Of a DNA stretch of 64,000 nt, positions 1 through 10,689 are shown one piece after another. Under the pieces are notes generated by a model that saw only the letters and a list, made by a program, of their open reading frames with translations, was not told the origin of the DNA and did no database searches. Origin of the DNA: Dryocosmus kuriphilus (Eukaryota; Arthropoda; Insecta; Hymenoptera; Cynipidae); NCBI GenBank assembly GCA_038277395.1, contig CM076189.1:84929421-84993420 (forward strand), read 5' to 3'. How positions within the stretch are numbered: the first letter of the stretch is position 1; every line of letters begins with the position of its first letter. The translations under genes were made by a program, and so were the position numbers.

Positions 1-559
1 TCGACAGCTCAGTAGAGGCGCTTGTATCCGCAATGAGAAAGTTGGGCAAATTTTGTATGTGGCCAGAACAGCCGGACGGACTTTGGTACAAGCGACATCA
101 AGTTCACCAAAAGATTGTGACGCCAAAAGAGGTTGCACCCAATACATTTTTTGTGCCGCTTAAAAAATTAAGTTTACTTACGCCCGCAACGATTCTGATT
201 GGCTGAAACAACTTTTATGCACATGGTTTCACCTTATATTCTTACAACATGATTAAACCCATTTCTTTAGGGGAAAAGCCAGTAAAACACCAATCAAAAT
301 CAAATCAGTAACAAGTTGTTCACAGTCAAGGCTAAAAATAATTTACCGCGGATATTACTTACTTCAGCTGTTCTGTTTCTTTTATACTTTATAGTAACGT
401 CGAAAAAGCTTACTTAATAAATCTTATTAAGCTGCTTACGTAAATTTAAATTCACTGGAAAGATTTGGAGGTTAAAGTTCCTCAAATAATCAACTCAACG
501 TAAAAAGATCCAAGGCTTCTATTAATGTGTTATTATGCGACTGTTGTTCGGTTCCGTTT
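1..559. other. No recognised feature
   Basis: AT-rich sequence in which I see no gene, repeat unit or transposon end. Short open frames here have no recognisable motifs. Confidence 0.5.
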
Positions 560-1505
560 GTGTTTGTAATTTTGTTCCATGTACCAGACCGTTCCAGCAG
601 GACTTCGCAACCGAGCAAATTTTCCCGACTTTAAGCACGACGAATCTCCGATTGGCTTATGACGACTCGAACGTTAAGAATCTAAGTTCGGCGTTGCCAG
701 GGTTGGGACGCCATGGCACGAAGCTCGATCACCTAGCACTGACACTAACCAGAAACCTCAAATACCGTGCCTGTGCGTCGCGTGCGCGATGCCTTCGACT
801 GATACGGTCATGCGCACGTTGCGCAGTTAAACCCACCTCGTGCCCCGCGCGGGAATAACCTTGTATTCGTCACTACTTATTCTCCTGCTCTTAGTGAACG
901 GGAGGGACTCTCAATTTTAGTTAGTGTCTTGACTGTCGACGTGCACACGTCGTGGGCTCGGAAGGAGCAATCTTTAAGGAAACTATACGTAATGAAAAGT
1001 ACCATGAGGAAGACTACCCCATTTCCTCAGGCGGTGCCATAAGGGGGCGGAGGAGACTGCCAGCTGGTTCAACTATTTAACTCAATTTCTCATGTTAACT
1101 TTTCCCCTGAGACAACTTGCGAAAAGTGTCGGTGGTGTAATGGCGATCAGGGACGCGTCGGTCTCTCGTATCATTTAAAGAATAGTAAATTCGGGAAGAT
1201 TGGCCCCGGTTGAGTTAAGGTACGTATGGTGTTGAATAAAATATAGGATATTGAGTAATAAATAATTAAGTATTTTTGTGCCATCCTTCAACAGCGACAC
1301 ACCTTACCTCTCCCTTCTACCTAGGAAGTGGGACTGATCGGGGATTAACATCCATCTAATAAAGTCTGACTTTTTGGTGGTTTTTGAGAAACCATCTGGC
1401 GACATTAAGGCAATTATTCTCTTAGAAAGTAATGGTTGTAAATTAAAAAATCTTGAATAATAAAATAGAAAGTGTAAAAAGCAAAGATGCCATTATATTA
1501 TACGC
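560..1505 (+). repeat. Dispersed repeat A, copy 1 (diverged)
   Basis: This stretch aligns by eye, with many substitutions and small gaps, to 10690-11548 in the same orientation. Shared landmarks in order are a GC-rich block around 585-620, a segment near 785-830, TTAGTGYCTTGACYGT near 920, the block around 1075-1100, a TAAAGAATA stretch near 1176-1185 and a tail ending near 1500. Both copies contain a short open frame (535-858 here, 10632-10994 there). Two anchors inside these frames stay in register, separated by 67 codons here and 43 in the other copy, so the difference is in frame; elsewhere the translations do not match. I do not recognise the family. It may be an old non-coding or coding transposon fragment. 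Confidence 0.6.
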
Positions 1506-1663
1506 GGGCGTGTGTGTGCGTTAAGGGCAAAGTGTATAATCCGGTATTCTAAGGAATTCCTACCATTGTAGACAAAGTATCAAATAAATTCATATTACAT
1601 TCATCGGCTAGGCATTATAGAGAATTACAAAAGCGGTTTAGACAAAGTGCTTTCGTGTAAGTG

Positions 1664-2337
1664 ATGGCAAGCGAAAAGAGAGATATAATGAAGGTGACTT
1701 TGGAAGAAAAAATTGAAAGCATAGAGAAGATAACAAATAGTTTTTCTTTAAGTGAATGCAAAATTTTTTATTGCTTTAGGAAGTTAAATTTTTGCAGTCA
1801 GGTGAATGTAAAAAAAGGCCTCGCTGTCATTGGTTGCTTGGAAATTATGACGATATAAATATTGAAGGATCTGACAAATGAACAGTAGTAGTAGAAAATG
1901 AAGGTGACGATATCAAATACTATTGTTCAAGAGAAATGTTTTTTGATGTTCTCTGTGATTACGATATTTCTGCGGCTCGTGGAGGAAGAGATCGCTTGCT
2001 AAAGGAATTGAATAGATGATACGAAAATATTGCGATAAAAGAAGTGCAGTACTTAATTAATCTTTGCGAATAATGCCAGCAAAAAGGTGTTACAAAGAAT
2101 GAATAGTATTTAAGCTAATTATTTCGACGCACTTAGACTCTCGTTGTCAAGCAGACGTAATAGATTTCCAGTTTCAGCCTGTTAACAAAGCGTGTACTTT
2201 TCAAACTTTTGACTTCGAAAATTTCCGGAGAAGTTACTGCTCAATTGTTCGACATATTTCTTTTCTTTGGATCCTCTTGCATTCTTCAAAGCAACAACGG
2301 AAGGGAGTTCGTTAACAAAGTATTCAACGAATTAAAG
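1664..2337 (+). pseudogene. KRBA2-like pseudogene, exon 1
   Basis: The exon runs from the first plausible ATG (MASEKRD) to the donor AAAG|GTAAGT at 2338. It encodes the N-terminal region, the zinc-binding segment and the first two catalytic motifs of the integrase core. At least one early frameshift separates the start from the GNYDD-ENEGDDIKYY segment around 1840-1930. Three to four stops fall between 1880 and 2110. The D2 motif QSNNGREF near 2290 has Asn where the family has Asp. Confidence 0.7.
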
Positions 2338-2454
2338 GTAAGTTTGAGTTAAATTAAAAATATTCCTTCACTTTAAATTACAGTTCAAAGTAAAAAGCCG
2401 TCTTTATTAGGTCTATTATAACGAATAAAAATGTGGTATTCTCTCGACCTTTTA

Positions 2455-4400
2455 TGAATTGTCAGTAGAATTCTTCTAGGTTAGGTCAAATGGAAAGAAA
2501 CGAATAAAGTAGAACAAAAATTTTTGGTTGAAACATTTCGACTCTAGATTTGAGTCCTCTTCAGTCAAAGTTTAATACTGTAAAAGATTTTAGAAAAAGG
2601 TTTACATTTGAAATTGTAAAGGAAACGTGAGAGAAATTACACTGATTTGTTAGAAATTAACAATAAAAAGAAGTACATACCTCATAAAGTTACAAAAAAG
2701 AATGTAAGGAACGAAGTCATGATAAAAAAAATATAAATCGTAGACATATCGTTGAAAAAAGATTAACATAAGTTACGATGATGTGACTAACAAATTTTGA
2801 AATTTGAAGAACATAGTTGTAGGACGGACAAAATAAGCACGAGTGAGTCGTATTGATAACGAAGCTCGACTGAGGATTTTATTACACCATAGAAGGTTTA
2901 ATCGAAAAGATGGTCGTATTAATGGTAAGTAGATAGAGTGCTGATATGGATAAAGTAGGGAACTATTGTATTAAATCAAAGTTAAAGATTTGTATTCAGG
3001 CGGGAAAAGATTAGGTTCAAATATTAAATTCACATTATTTTTAACTTTATTGATAAAGAAAGTTTCGATCATTTTTCTTTTAGCTGTGTTGGTTTCTGTA
3101 GAAGAAATCTCAAAATTTTCGAAATCAAAGTGGTGACCCAAGCATAAGCAATGTTCTACAAGAGCACTATGGTTTGATTCATTGAGATTGGGAATAGAAT
3201 ATTTGTGTTCACGTGTGCGAATATTAAGTCATCTACCAGTTTCACCTATGTAACAACAATTACAATTTTTGCAGTTAAATTTATATACAACATCAGAAAG
3301 CTTTTCGGTTATAACGGACCCTTTAGTTTAGAGAAAAAAGAAGAAAAATTATTTGAGCGTTTGTGTATGACTCTGATATTGTAGGATCTTAGAATGTGTT
3401 GGATTTTTTTTCTGATAAGTTACAAATATACGGAAGAACAGTGTGGTCAGTGGAGTTAGTTTGAAAGTTGTTATTATTGAGTAAAGAAAATTTTTCTGAG
3501 TTGGAAAATCGAAAAGTTTCAGCTTTTAAACAGCGTTTGATTAAAATTTTGAAATAACCATTATTTATTAAAGTTTGAGTAATTGATCTAATATTTTTCA
3601 ATCTAAATTTTACGTCAGTAATTCTGAACATTCTAAAGAATAGATTCTTAATTACACTAATTTGGTAATGTTTTAGATGAGAAGACCTAGAATTTAAATA
3701 TCTTCCAGAAAAGGTAGGTTTTTGATAACAATCGGTTATTAGAAAATTATGATCAGATCTGATCAATAAAGTGTCCAAAAAGCTGATTTGAGAATCTTAT
3801 TCTTTTTCGATCGTAAATTGTATACTGTGATCATATGAATTGAAGATATTTAAAATTAATCTAGTTTTTCTTTTGGAACAGCTGTAATAAGCTCATCTAC
3901 GTATCGATGAAAAAACTGTAAATTAAATGATAATTGTGGTATACAAACAGATTCTAAATTTTCCATTACTAAATTAGCAGCAGAAGGTGAAAGAGGAGGC
4001 CCATCGCTAGTCCTGAAATTTGTTTATAATTCGTATTGTTAAAATTGAAGTAAGTGGAATTTAGACATATTTTGACAAGTCCAAGAAACTGTTTTAAAGG
4101 AATAGAAGTGAATTTCGCAATATCAAACCATCTTAGTTCTATACATTCAAGAACTCTTAAAATCGGTATGTTATTAAACATCGAGATAACATCTAGAGAA
4201 ATCAACATATAACCAGAAGGGATTTTTGTATTTTTAATTTTTTGTATGAAGGAAAGACTATCAGTGATGTGGATTGATGTTTTACAAATTACGTTATTAA
4301 GAATTTTAGATAAATATTTTGACAGTTTATAGGTGGCACCACTTATAGTAGAAACAGTTAACCTCAAAGGATTGCCTTTCTTATGTAACTTGGGTAAGCT
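2455..4400 (-). mobile_element. Penelope-like retroelement, left copy
   Basis: This is a 5'-truncated Penelope-like element on the minus strand. Reading 5' to 3' it shows the PLE reverse transcriptase (PKLHKKGNPLR near 4380, ISLDVISMFNNIP near 4160-4200, ISGLAMG near 4005), then ITDCYQKPTFSGRYLN (3389-3778), and then a GIY-YIG endonuclease at about 2960-3300 with CKNCNCCYIGETGR and IRTREH. Penelope elements couple an RT to a GIY-YIG nuclease, which fits. The polymerase frame is broken near 3780-3970. The GIY-YIG frame is open apart from one stop directly after GETGR, where the other copy has a sense codon. It forms the left arm of a large inverted repeat with 4552-6340. Confidence 0.85.
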
Positions 4401-4406
4401 ATAACA

Positions 4407-4541
4407 GCCGATGACTTGACTGATCCTGCTCCTGCTACCACCTTCGCCCATTTGGATACCACAACTGTATTGTCTCGTGCTATTACCGAACTGGGAATTT
4501 ACCCCGCCGTGGATCCTCTCGATTCCGCTTCCCGTATATTG
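4407..4541 (+). pseudogene. ATP synthase beta subunit fragment (nuclear gene piece)
   Basis: Forty-five codons in one open frame match the F1-ATPase beta chain segment after the Walker B region. The translation starts [17 protein letters not shown], continues [18 protein letters not shown] and ends LDSASRI. This block is nearly invariant across eukaryotes, so the match is secure despite its length. Homology stops abruptly at both ends, at the junctions with the left Penelope arm (about 4400) and the right arm (about 4552). It has no start, stop or splice signals of its own. It is a captured fragment, not a gene; whether it came through RNA or DNA cannot be told here. Confidence 0.9.
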
Positions 4542-4551
4542 CTTGAGGTGT

Positions 4552-6340
4552 GCAGAAATTCACTTCTATTCCTTTAAAACAGTTCCTTGAACTTGTCAAA
4601 ATATGTCTAAATTCCACTTACTTCAATTTTAACAACACAACTTATAAAAAAATTTCAGGACTAGCGATGGGCTCTCCTCTTTCACATTCTGCTGCTAATT
4701 TAGTAATGGAAAACTTAGAATCTGTTCGTATATCACAATTATCTTTTAATTTACCGTTTTTTCATCGATATTTATATGACATTATAACAGCTGTTCCTAA
4801 AGAAAAACTAGATCACATTTTAAATATCTTCAGTTCATATAACCACAATATACAATTTACGATCGAAAAAGAATTTAATTCTCAAATCAGCTTTTTGGAC
4901 ACTATTGATCAGATCTAATAATAACTTCCTAATAACCGATTGTTATCAAAAACCTACCTTTTCTGGAAGATATTTAAATTCTAGTTCTTCTCATCCAAAA
5001 CATTACAAAATTAGTGTAATTAAAAATTTATTCTTTAGAATGTTCAGAATTGCTGACGTAAAATTTAGATTAAAAAATATTAGATCAATTACTCAAACTT
5101 TAATAAATAAGGGTTATTCCAAAATTTTAATCAAACGCTGTTCAAAAGCTGAAACTTTTCGATTTTAAACTCAAAAAAATTTTCTTTAATCGATAAAAAC
5201 AACTTTCAAACTAACTCCATTGATTACACAGTTCTTCCGTATATTTGTAACTTATCAGAAAAAATTCAACACATTCTAAGATCCTACAATATCAGAGTCA
5301 TACACTAACCTCAAATAATTTTTCTTCTCATTTCTCTAAATTAAAAGATCCGTTACCAACTGAAAAGCTTTCTGGCGTTGTATATAAATATAACTGCAAA
5401 AATTGTAATTGTTGTTACATAGGTGAAACTCATAGATGTCTTAATATTCGCACACGTGAACACAAAAATTCTGTTCACAATCTCAATGATTCAAACCATA
5501 CTGCTCTTGTAGAATATTTCTTATGCTTGGGTCACCACTTTGATTTCGATAATTTTGAGATTTTGTCTAGAGACCAACGCAGCTAAAAGAAAAATTATTG
5601 AAAATTTCTTTATCAACAAAATTAAAAATAATGTGAATTTAATATTTAAACCTAATCTTTTCCCGCCTGAATACAAATCTTTAACTTTAATTGAATACAA
5701 TATTTCCCTACTTTATCTACATCAGCACTCTATCTACCTATCATTACTACGACCATCTTTTAGATTAAACTTAATTTGCGACCGGGCGTATGATTATTAA
5801 GTTTTCCATTACGCGTTCCTAGGTTATAGAAATCGTGATCAGGTTTGTTTACAACCACAGCTAATAAACTACGCGAGTCTCCTTTACCTCTGTCAATATC
5901 GGGTACAGGCAAACGTACGGTCTATCCAAATATACCAAATGTCAATACGACTCACTCGTGTTTATTTTGTCCGTCCTATAACTATGTTTTTCAAATTTCA
6001 AAATTTGTTAGTCACATCATCGTAACTTATGTTAATCTTTTTTCAACGATATGTCTAGATTTACATTTTTTTATCATGACTTCGTTCCTTACATTCTTTT
6101 TTGTAACTTCATGAGGTATGTACTTCTTTTTATTGTTAATTTCTAACAGATCAGTGTAATTTCTCTCACGTTTCCTTTATAATTTCAAATGTAAACCTTT
6201 TTCTAAAATCTTTTACAGTATTAAACTTTGACTGAAGAGGACTCAAATCTAGAGTCGAAACGTTTCAACCAAAAATGCTTGTTCTACTTTATTCGTTTCT
6301 TTCCATTTGACCTAGCCTAGAAAACTTCTACTGACATATT
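4552..6340 (+). mobile_element. Penelope-like retroelement, right copy
   Basis: This is a second 5'-truncated Penelope-like copy, head-to-head with 2455-4400. It begins inside the RT ([10 protein letters not shown]), carries ISGLAMGSPLS, and has a damaged catalytic box that reads YLYDIITAVP where the family has a YVDD-type motif. It continues with ITDCYQKPTFSGRYLN (4905-5168) and a GIY-YIG domain near 5380-5570 (CKNCNCCYIGETHR, IRTREH). Frameshifts separate these pieces. The 3' end (about 5935-6340) matches 2455-2870 reversed. A 156-bp foreign block (5772-5927) replaces roughly 40 bp of the element found in the left copy. Confidence 0.85.
5772..5927 (-). other. Reversed duplicate of the KRBA2-like 3' end
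   Basis: These 156 bp are almost identical, in reverse orientation, to 7400-7555, which encodes the VPDIDRGKGDSRS to HTPGRK end of the integrase pseudogene. I see about one mismatch across the block. Homology begins and ends sharply, inside Penelope sequence here and inside the pseudogene there. Near identity beside heavily mutated neighbours points to a recent local copying event. Confidence 0.85.
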
Positions 6341-6839
6341 ATAACGAAGTTATAAGGCTTCCTAACCAATATGAAGGGATTGGGGACGGAGAACTTCCTG
6401 GTCCTCTATGCCGCCGACCCAAGCCAAGTCTATAGCTAACCGTCCCAGAAGGCATCAGTATTTGCCTGACCTGACCTCGAAACTGTTTTTCGCTACCCTG
6501 CCCACCATATCGCACAGTAGCTTCCGAGGAACGCATTTCATCTTGCCAATATCGATCCTGTAGTTGACTACCAGGACATCGCACTGACTCCATATTTTCC
6601 AGCGAACGTACTGCCTGCTTTTCGAAGAAAACGCGCGACTTTTCCATCGCCTGAGGAGAGCAGGTCTTCTACAATCCGTCTAAGTTTATGAATAAACGAG
6701 TAAGCGACCATTAACACCACTTTGTGGTCTCTCGGCGTACAGTTCCTTTTCCCGTCTCCAGTTTGCGAATACAATCACAATATATTAAAATAAAGTTCAA
6801 AAAATCAAACTTTAAGCATTGGTATAATTTTAATTTCAG
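6341..6839. other. Remainder of the pseudogene intron, no recognised element
   Basis: A moderately GC-rich stretch (6350-6760) is followed by AT-rich sequence up to a polypyrimidine tract and the acceptor TTTCAG|A at 6839. Open frames on the minus strand (6339-6929) have no motifs I recognise. It could be non-coding transposon sequence. Confidence 0.4.
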
Positions 6840-7576
6840 ACTTTGTGTCTTACTTTGAATATAATTCATGGCAAATCGCGGCACAGTCAAAGTCAAGGTA
6901 GTGTAGAATGAGCTAACCAAGGTATTCAAGATATGTTGAAATCATGCATGCAAGACATCATGTGCAAGCAAAGGGAAGACCCTATCAAGCAATGCTCAGA
7001 AATGCCCTTCAAGTTGGATTAGAGTCAACGAATTTGCTACGCGATATGATTCATACGATAATTCCCGAAGAAGATCATGAGAACATCAATTCCATAAATA
7101 CGGAGACCGATCAATCGTTATCACATATAAATAGTGAAAATATAAACACAACTGTAAATATTAGTTTGTGGTGTATTAATTGTAACGAAAATTGCGTAGA
7201 AAATACTACGTGTATGCTTTGCAATCAACCTTTACATAATTTATGTTCAAAGAAATTTAGTAAGTTTAATGCGTTATGTGTATTATGTTTTCAGAAGGAA
7301 AACATAGAAAAATACAGAGAAGAAGCTTTGAATTGATTAAAAAACCAAACTAAATGCATGAAAATAATGTCTGATAAGAAGCATTGTGAAATATCTATAG
7401 GATAGACAGTACGTTTGCCTGTACCCGATATTGACAGAGGTAAAGGAGACTCGCGTAGTTTATTAGCTGTGGTTGTAAACAAACCTGATCACGATTTCTA
7501 TAACCTAGGAACGCGTAATGGAAAACTTAATAATCATACGCCCGGTCGCAAATTACTGTATGCGATGAAAAGCTAA
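6840..7576 (+). pseudogene. KRBA2-like pseudogene, exon 2
   Basis: The exon follows TTTCAG at 6839 and continues the exon 1 frame without shift. It reads TLCLTLNIIHGK, then RHSQSQGSVE with the third catalytic residue, a TGA at 6909-6911, ANQGIQDML, a frameshift into the PYQAML frame, then the cluster CINC-x4-C-x4-TCMLC-x4-LHNLC-x10-LCVLC. TGA (7334-7336) and TAG (7403-7405) interrupt the frame before VPDIDRGKGD. The last codon is followed by TAA at 7574-7576. Confidence 0.75.
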
Positions 7577-7810
7577 TCTCAATAAGCGAGATTCCAGATA
7601 TAGAGTGCTCTTTTAGAGCTGTTGTGTTGAAGCAAGGTAATGGCACTGGACAAGGTATTCAAAAATTTTCATGTAAAACGAAATTTCAGTAAAAATGTGT
7701 GCTTGTTTAAAAACTAATTGATTATGATATTCAAGGTGTCATAATAGTATAGCACGTTGTGACAAATAATTTAAGTTTAAATAGTTTTGCGAGTAATTAC
7801 TGGAACTAGA

Positions 7811-7966
7811 AGTTAATTACACTCTAATAGAAAAATGATCAGTTTTTATAAGTGTAGGTTATTTTATTGCCAAAAGAATTACCATAGTATAGCTGTGTGT
7901 TAAGCAGCCATATTATGATATGAAAGTGATTTTATTCCTCTATTAGAGTAGCTGTAATTAATTGCA
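7811..7966. mobile_element. Possible MITE with short inverted ends
   Basis: TTAATTACACTCTAATAGA near 7813-7832 recurs inverted, with a 5-bp gap, near 7936-7963 (CTATTAGAGTAGCTGTAATTAA). The 150-bp interior is non-coding and AT-rich. No clear target duplication is visible, so this is tentative. Confidence 0.3.
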
Positions 7967-8290
7967 TTATTGATTATATTTTATTTAATGCACGCTTGTC
8001 TTCTGAATTATACCAATACATTCTTTATGTAACTAACTTTATTTAATATAAATTTTAAAATGTTCTATCTTTTCATGTGTGCTCTTGTTTGCTTTTAGTA
8101 GACTGCTTGGTGCCAGACTATGAAAGATTGAGCATATTTTTATACACTTCACCTAAGAAGCGATCGTTATTCTGTAGAATGACTAGTGAAAGTGTATAAA
8201 GCTCAGTGCTTTTTATACTCTGACTAAAATCGGCAGTCATTCTATATAATGCCTGGATTTCATACCTTTCCTGCAACTTATGTTTATATA

Positions 8291-9483
8291 CGAGGTGTGT
8301 TCAAAAAGTAAAGTGACTTTTCAAATTTCACTGGCTACGTAAATTCGACCTTCAATTTTTTTTATTTTACACTGGTACGCTTGTCCCGAACATATGGGCG
8401 CAGTTTCAAGCGTATAGCATTTTTAGTTTGTTTGTAAAAGGCGTAAAGGTTAGAAGCGTTTCGCGTGATCTTCGATGTTCTGCTGTCGAAAAAAATGGAT
8501 CACAGAACTTGCATCAAATTTTGAAATGGAATTAAGTGCTACAAAACACTTGAAGTGTTGACAGTGGCACACGGTGAGTTTACTTTGAGCAAAAAAATGT
8601 TTATAAGTTGTATAAGCTCTTCCAAGAAGGCCGAGAAGACACCAATGACGAATCTCGCTCTGGACGTCCGACCACGTTAATAAATGATGAAAGCCTTGAT
8701 GAAGTGAAGAATATGGTGTTGGCAAATCGTCGAATCACTGTTAGAGAAGTTGCTGAAAACGTCGGCATCTCGGATGGCTCGTTTCATGTAATTCTTTCCG
8801 ATGCCTTGGGCATGAAACGTGTGGCAGCGAAATTTATTCCGAAAGTGCTTAATTTTGACCAAAAGGACCGTCGAATAAGCATCGCTCAAGAGCTGCTAAA
8901 TGACGTAAAATGATCCTGATATGCTCAAGAGGGTTTTAAGCATCATTTGTATGTGGTTATGACGTCGAAGTCAAAGCCCAATCGTCCCAGTGGAAGACCC
9001 CGGAAGAACCAAGACCGAAAAAAGCACGTCAAGTTCGATCAAATGTCACGGCTTAGCTTACTGTTTTCTTCGGTTACCATGGCGTAGTACATCAAGTGTG
9101 CTTACCACCAGGTCACACGGTCAATAAGGAGTATTACCTTGAAGTAACGTTTTGGCCAAGAACGAATGCACAATCATGCCTCAGCCGCAATATTCACCGG
9201 ATTTGGCCTCCTGCGACTTTTTCCTGTCCCCGAAACTGAAGAAACCCATGAATTGACGGATATTTACAACGATTGAGGAGATTTGAGGAATGAATCGTTG
9301 GAAGAACTCCAGGTTATACCAAAAAAAGCTTATCAGAAGTGCTTCGAGGATTGGAAAAATCGTTAGCATAAGTGTGTTATATCTGGTGGGGGTCACTTTG
9401 ATGAGGACAACATAATAATTGATGCATAAATAAATATTTTTTCGTAAAAATTAAAACTCTCTTTATTTTTTGAATACATCTCG
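8291..9483 (+). mobile_element. Mariner A (decayed)
   Basis: This is a mariner element bounded by TA at 8289-8290 and 9484-9485. The inverted ends are CGAGGTGTGTTCAAAAAGTA on the left and its imperfect complement (TTTTTTGAATACATCTCG) on the right. It is the same family as mariners B and C by its ends and protein. The transposase reads from the SGRPTTLIND linker at 8655 through the second helix-turn-helix and KFIPKVLNFDQKDRR, then falls into stops after 8913. The part with the second catalytic aspartate (HHDNAPAH in mariner B) is missing, and a C-terminal piece (SLEELQVIPKKAYQKCFEDW) survives near 9295-9360. It is an inactive remnant. Confidence 0.88.
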
Positions 9484-9589
9484 TATATACAGACAGCAAT
9501 TAATAAAGAAAAAATATTTTCTAAGAAAAAGTAACTCGTACTAATTTTTAATCAAATCTTAATTAAATTTTATTGGATTTCCAAGATAT

Positions 9590-10590
9590 TAAGAGATTTT
9601 TTGGGGTCCCCGAGGACACCAACTGTAATGATGGTTTTTAAAAGCTTTAAGGAACTTCAGAAGATTTCGAAGCATTAAAAGAAAAAATTAAAATTAAATT
9701 TTTAGAAAATCAAACTAATTCACCAGGAATTTAAGCAATTGCTAAGGTAAGCTTATGATTTTAATCGATTCAGAAGATATAAAGGTATTTCAAAGAATTT
9801 CAAGCAAATTCAAGAGACTACCAAAACTTCGAAGAAGTTCACAAGCTTTAAGGATTTCGTTTGACTTCCAAGGATATTATTAATTTTAAGGAACTTCAGA
9901 AGATTTCAAGATTCTTAAAGATTTTAAAGGATTTCAAATAATTTCACATCATTCAAGAGACCCCACAGAGCCTCGAAGATTTCAAGGGGTTTCAATGTAT
10001 GCAGAAGATTTAAAGATTTGTAACGATCTTTAGTGGTATTAGATATTTAAGAAGATTTCAAATAATGTCAGGGATTTCAAATAGTTTTGCAAGTTTAGAG
10101 TATTGTATAGGACTTCTAAGCATTCAAGGGATTTTATAGATTCTCCAAGGATTTTAAAAATTCCAAGCGTTTCTCCAAGTTCCAAGATGCTTCAAGAAGT
10201 TATAAAAATTTCACATGTTTTAAAGGATATCATAGGTTTTCCATGACTATTATTAATCTTAAGAAACCTAAGAAGATTTCAAAGGCTTTCATTGTATTTC
10301 ATGATCTTAAAGGGTTGCAAGGAATTTCAGATAATTTTAGAAAATTGAAGGACGTCGAAGAATTTGAAAGGTTTTAAGGCATTTCAAGTAAGTTTGCAAG
10401 ACTAAGGGATTTTATAGGATCCCCGTATATTTTAAAGATTCAAAGGGGTATTCCAAGTTCCAAGAAATGTAAATAAAGTACACAAATTTCACGATTTTCG
10501 AAGGATATAATAGAATTTTCTAAGGATATTATTAATTTTAAGGCATCTCAGTAGATTTCAAAGGATTTTAAGGTACCTACGGTACATACG
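9590..10590. repeat. Degenerate AAGGATTTCAAAG-type repeat field
   Basis: About 1 kb is made of loosely repeated 10-12 bp words built on GGATTTCAA, AAGATTTCAAG and TTTTAAGGA, with no fixed unit. Similar fields occur at 11740-12010 and 32030-32680 (same orientation) and 12780-13990 (mainly the complement). No coding potential is visible. Confidence 0.7.
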
Positions 10591-10689
10591 GAGACGTCAC
10601 AAAATCGCGGGATTAATTCCGGCATATATAAGTGGAAGTGATTCCTGCTTATTCAAGAATGCCGGAGTTACAAGAAGAATGTCTACTTC

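Larger units (their letters stand above)
1664..7576 (+). pseudogene. KRBA2-like/Ginger-type integrase pseudogene, two exons
   Basis: This is a decayed integrase of the family seen in KRAB-A domain-containing protein 2 (KRBA2) and Ginger-type DNA transposons. The order is N-terminal YYCSREMFFDVL and GGRDRLLKEL, the zinc-binding NLCE-x-CQQK remnant, first catalytic aspartate in CQADVIDFQ, second motif QSNNGREF, HGKSRHSQSQGSVE with the catalytic glutamate, a PYQAM block, a C4HC3-like zinc cluster (CINC to CVLC), and the C-terminal VPDIDRGKGDSRSLLAVVV block. The gene is split by an intron (2338-6839), and joining exon to exon keeps the frame. It is dead: in-frame stops include 6909-6911, 7334-7336 and 7403-7405 plus several near 2010-2110, about 30 residues after the first catalytic Asp are deleted with a frameshift, and the second catalytic Asp is Asn. 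Confidence 0.8.

Noticed and set aside
3969..4451. A single Penelope protein beginning MGEGGSRSR
   Set aside because: Its first residues are antisense ATP synthase beta sequence, so the apparent start is an accident of the junction.
7291..7482. Minus-strand frame sharing its translation with 5845-6114
   Set aside because: The shared peptide is the antisense of the KRBA2-like C-terminus and appears twice only because of the 156-bp duplication.
8136..8205. Hairpin with TATACACTT arms
   Set aside because: The stem is imperfect and AT-rich. No element or RNA family can be attached to it.
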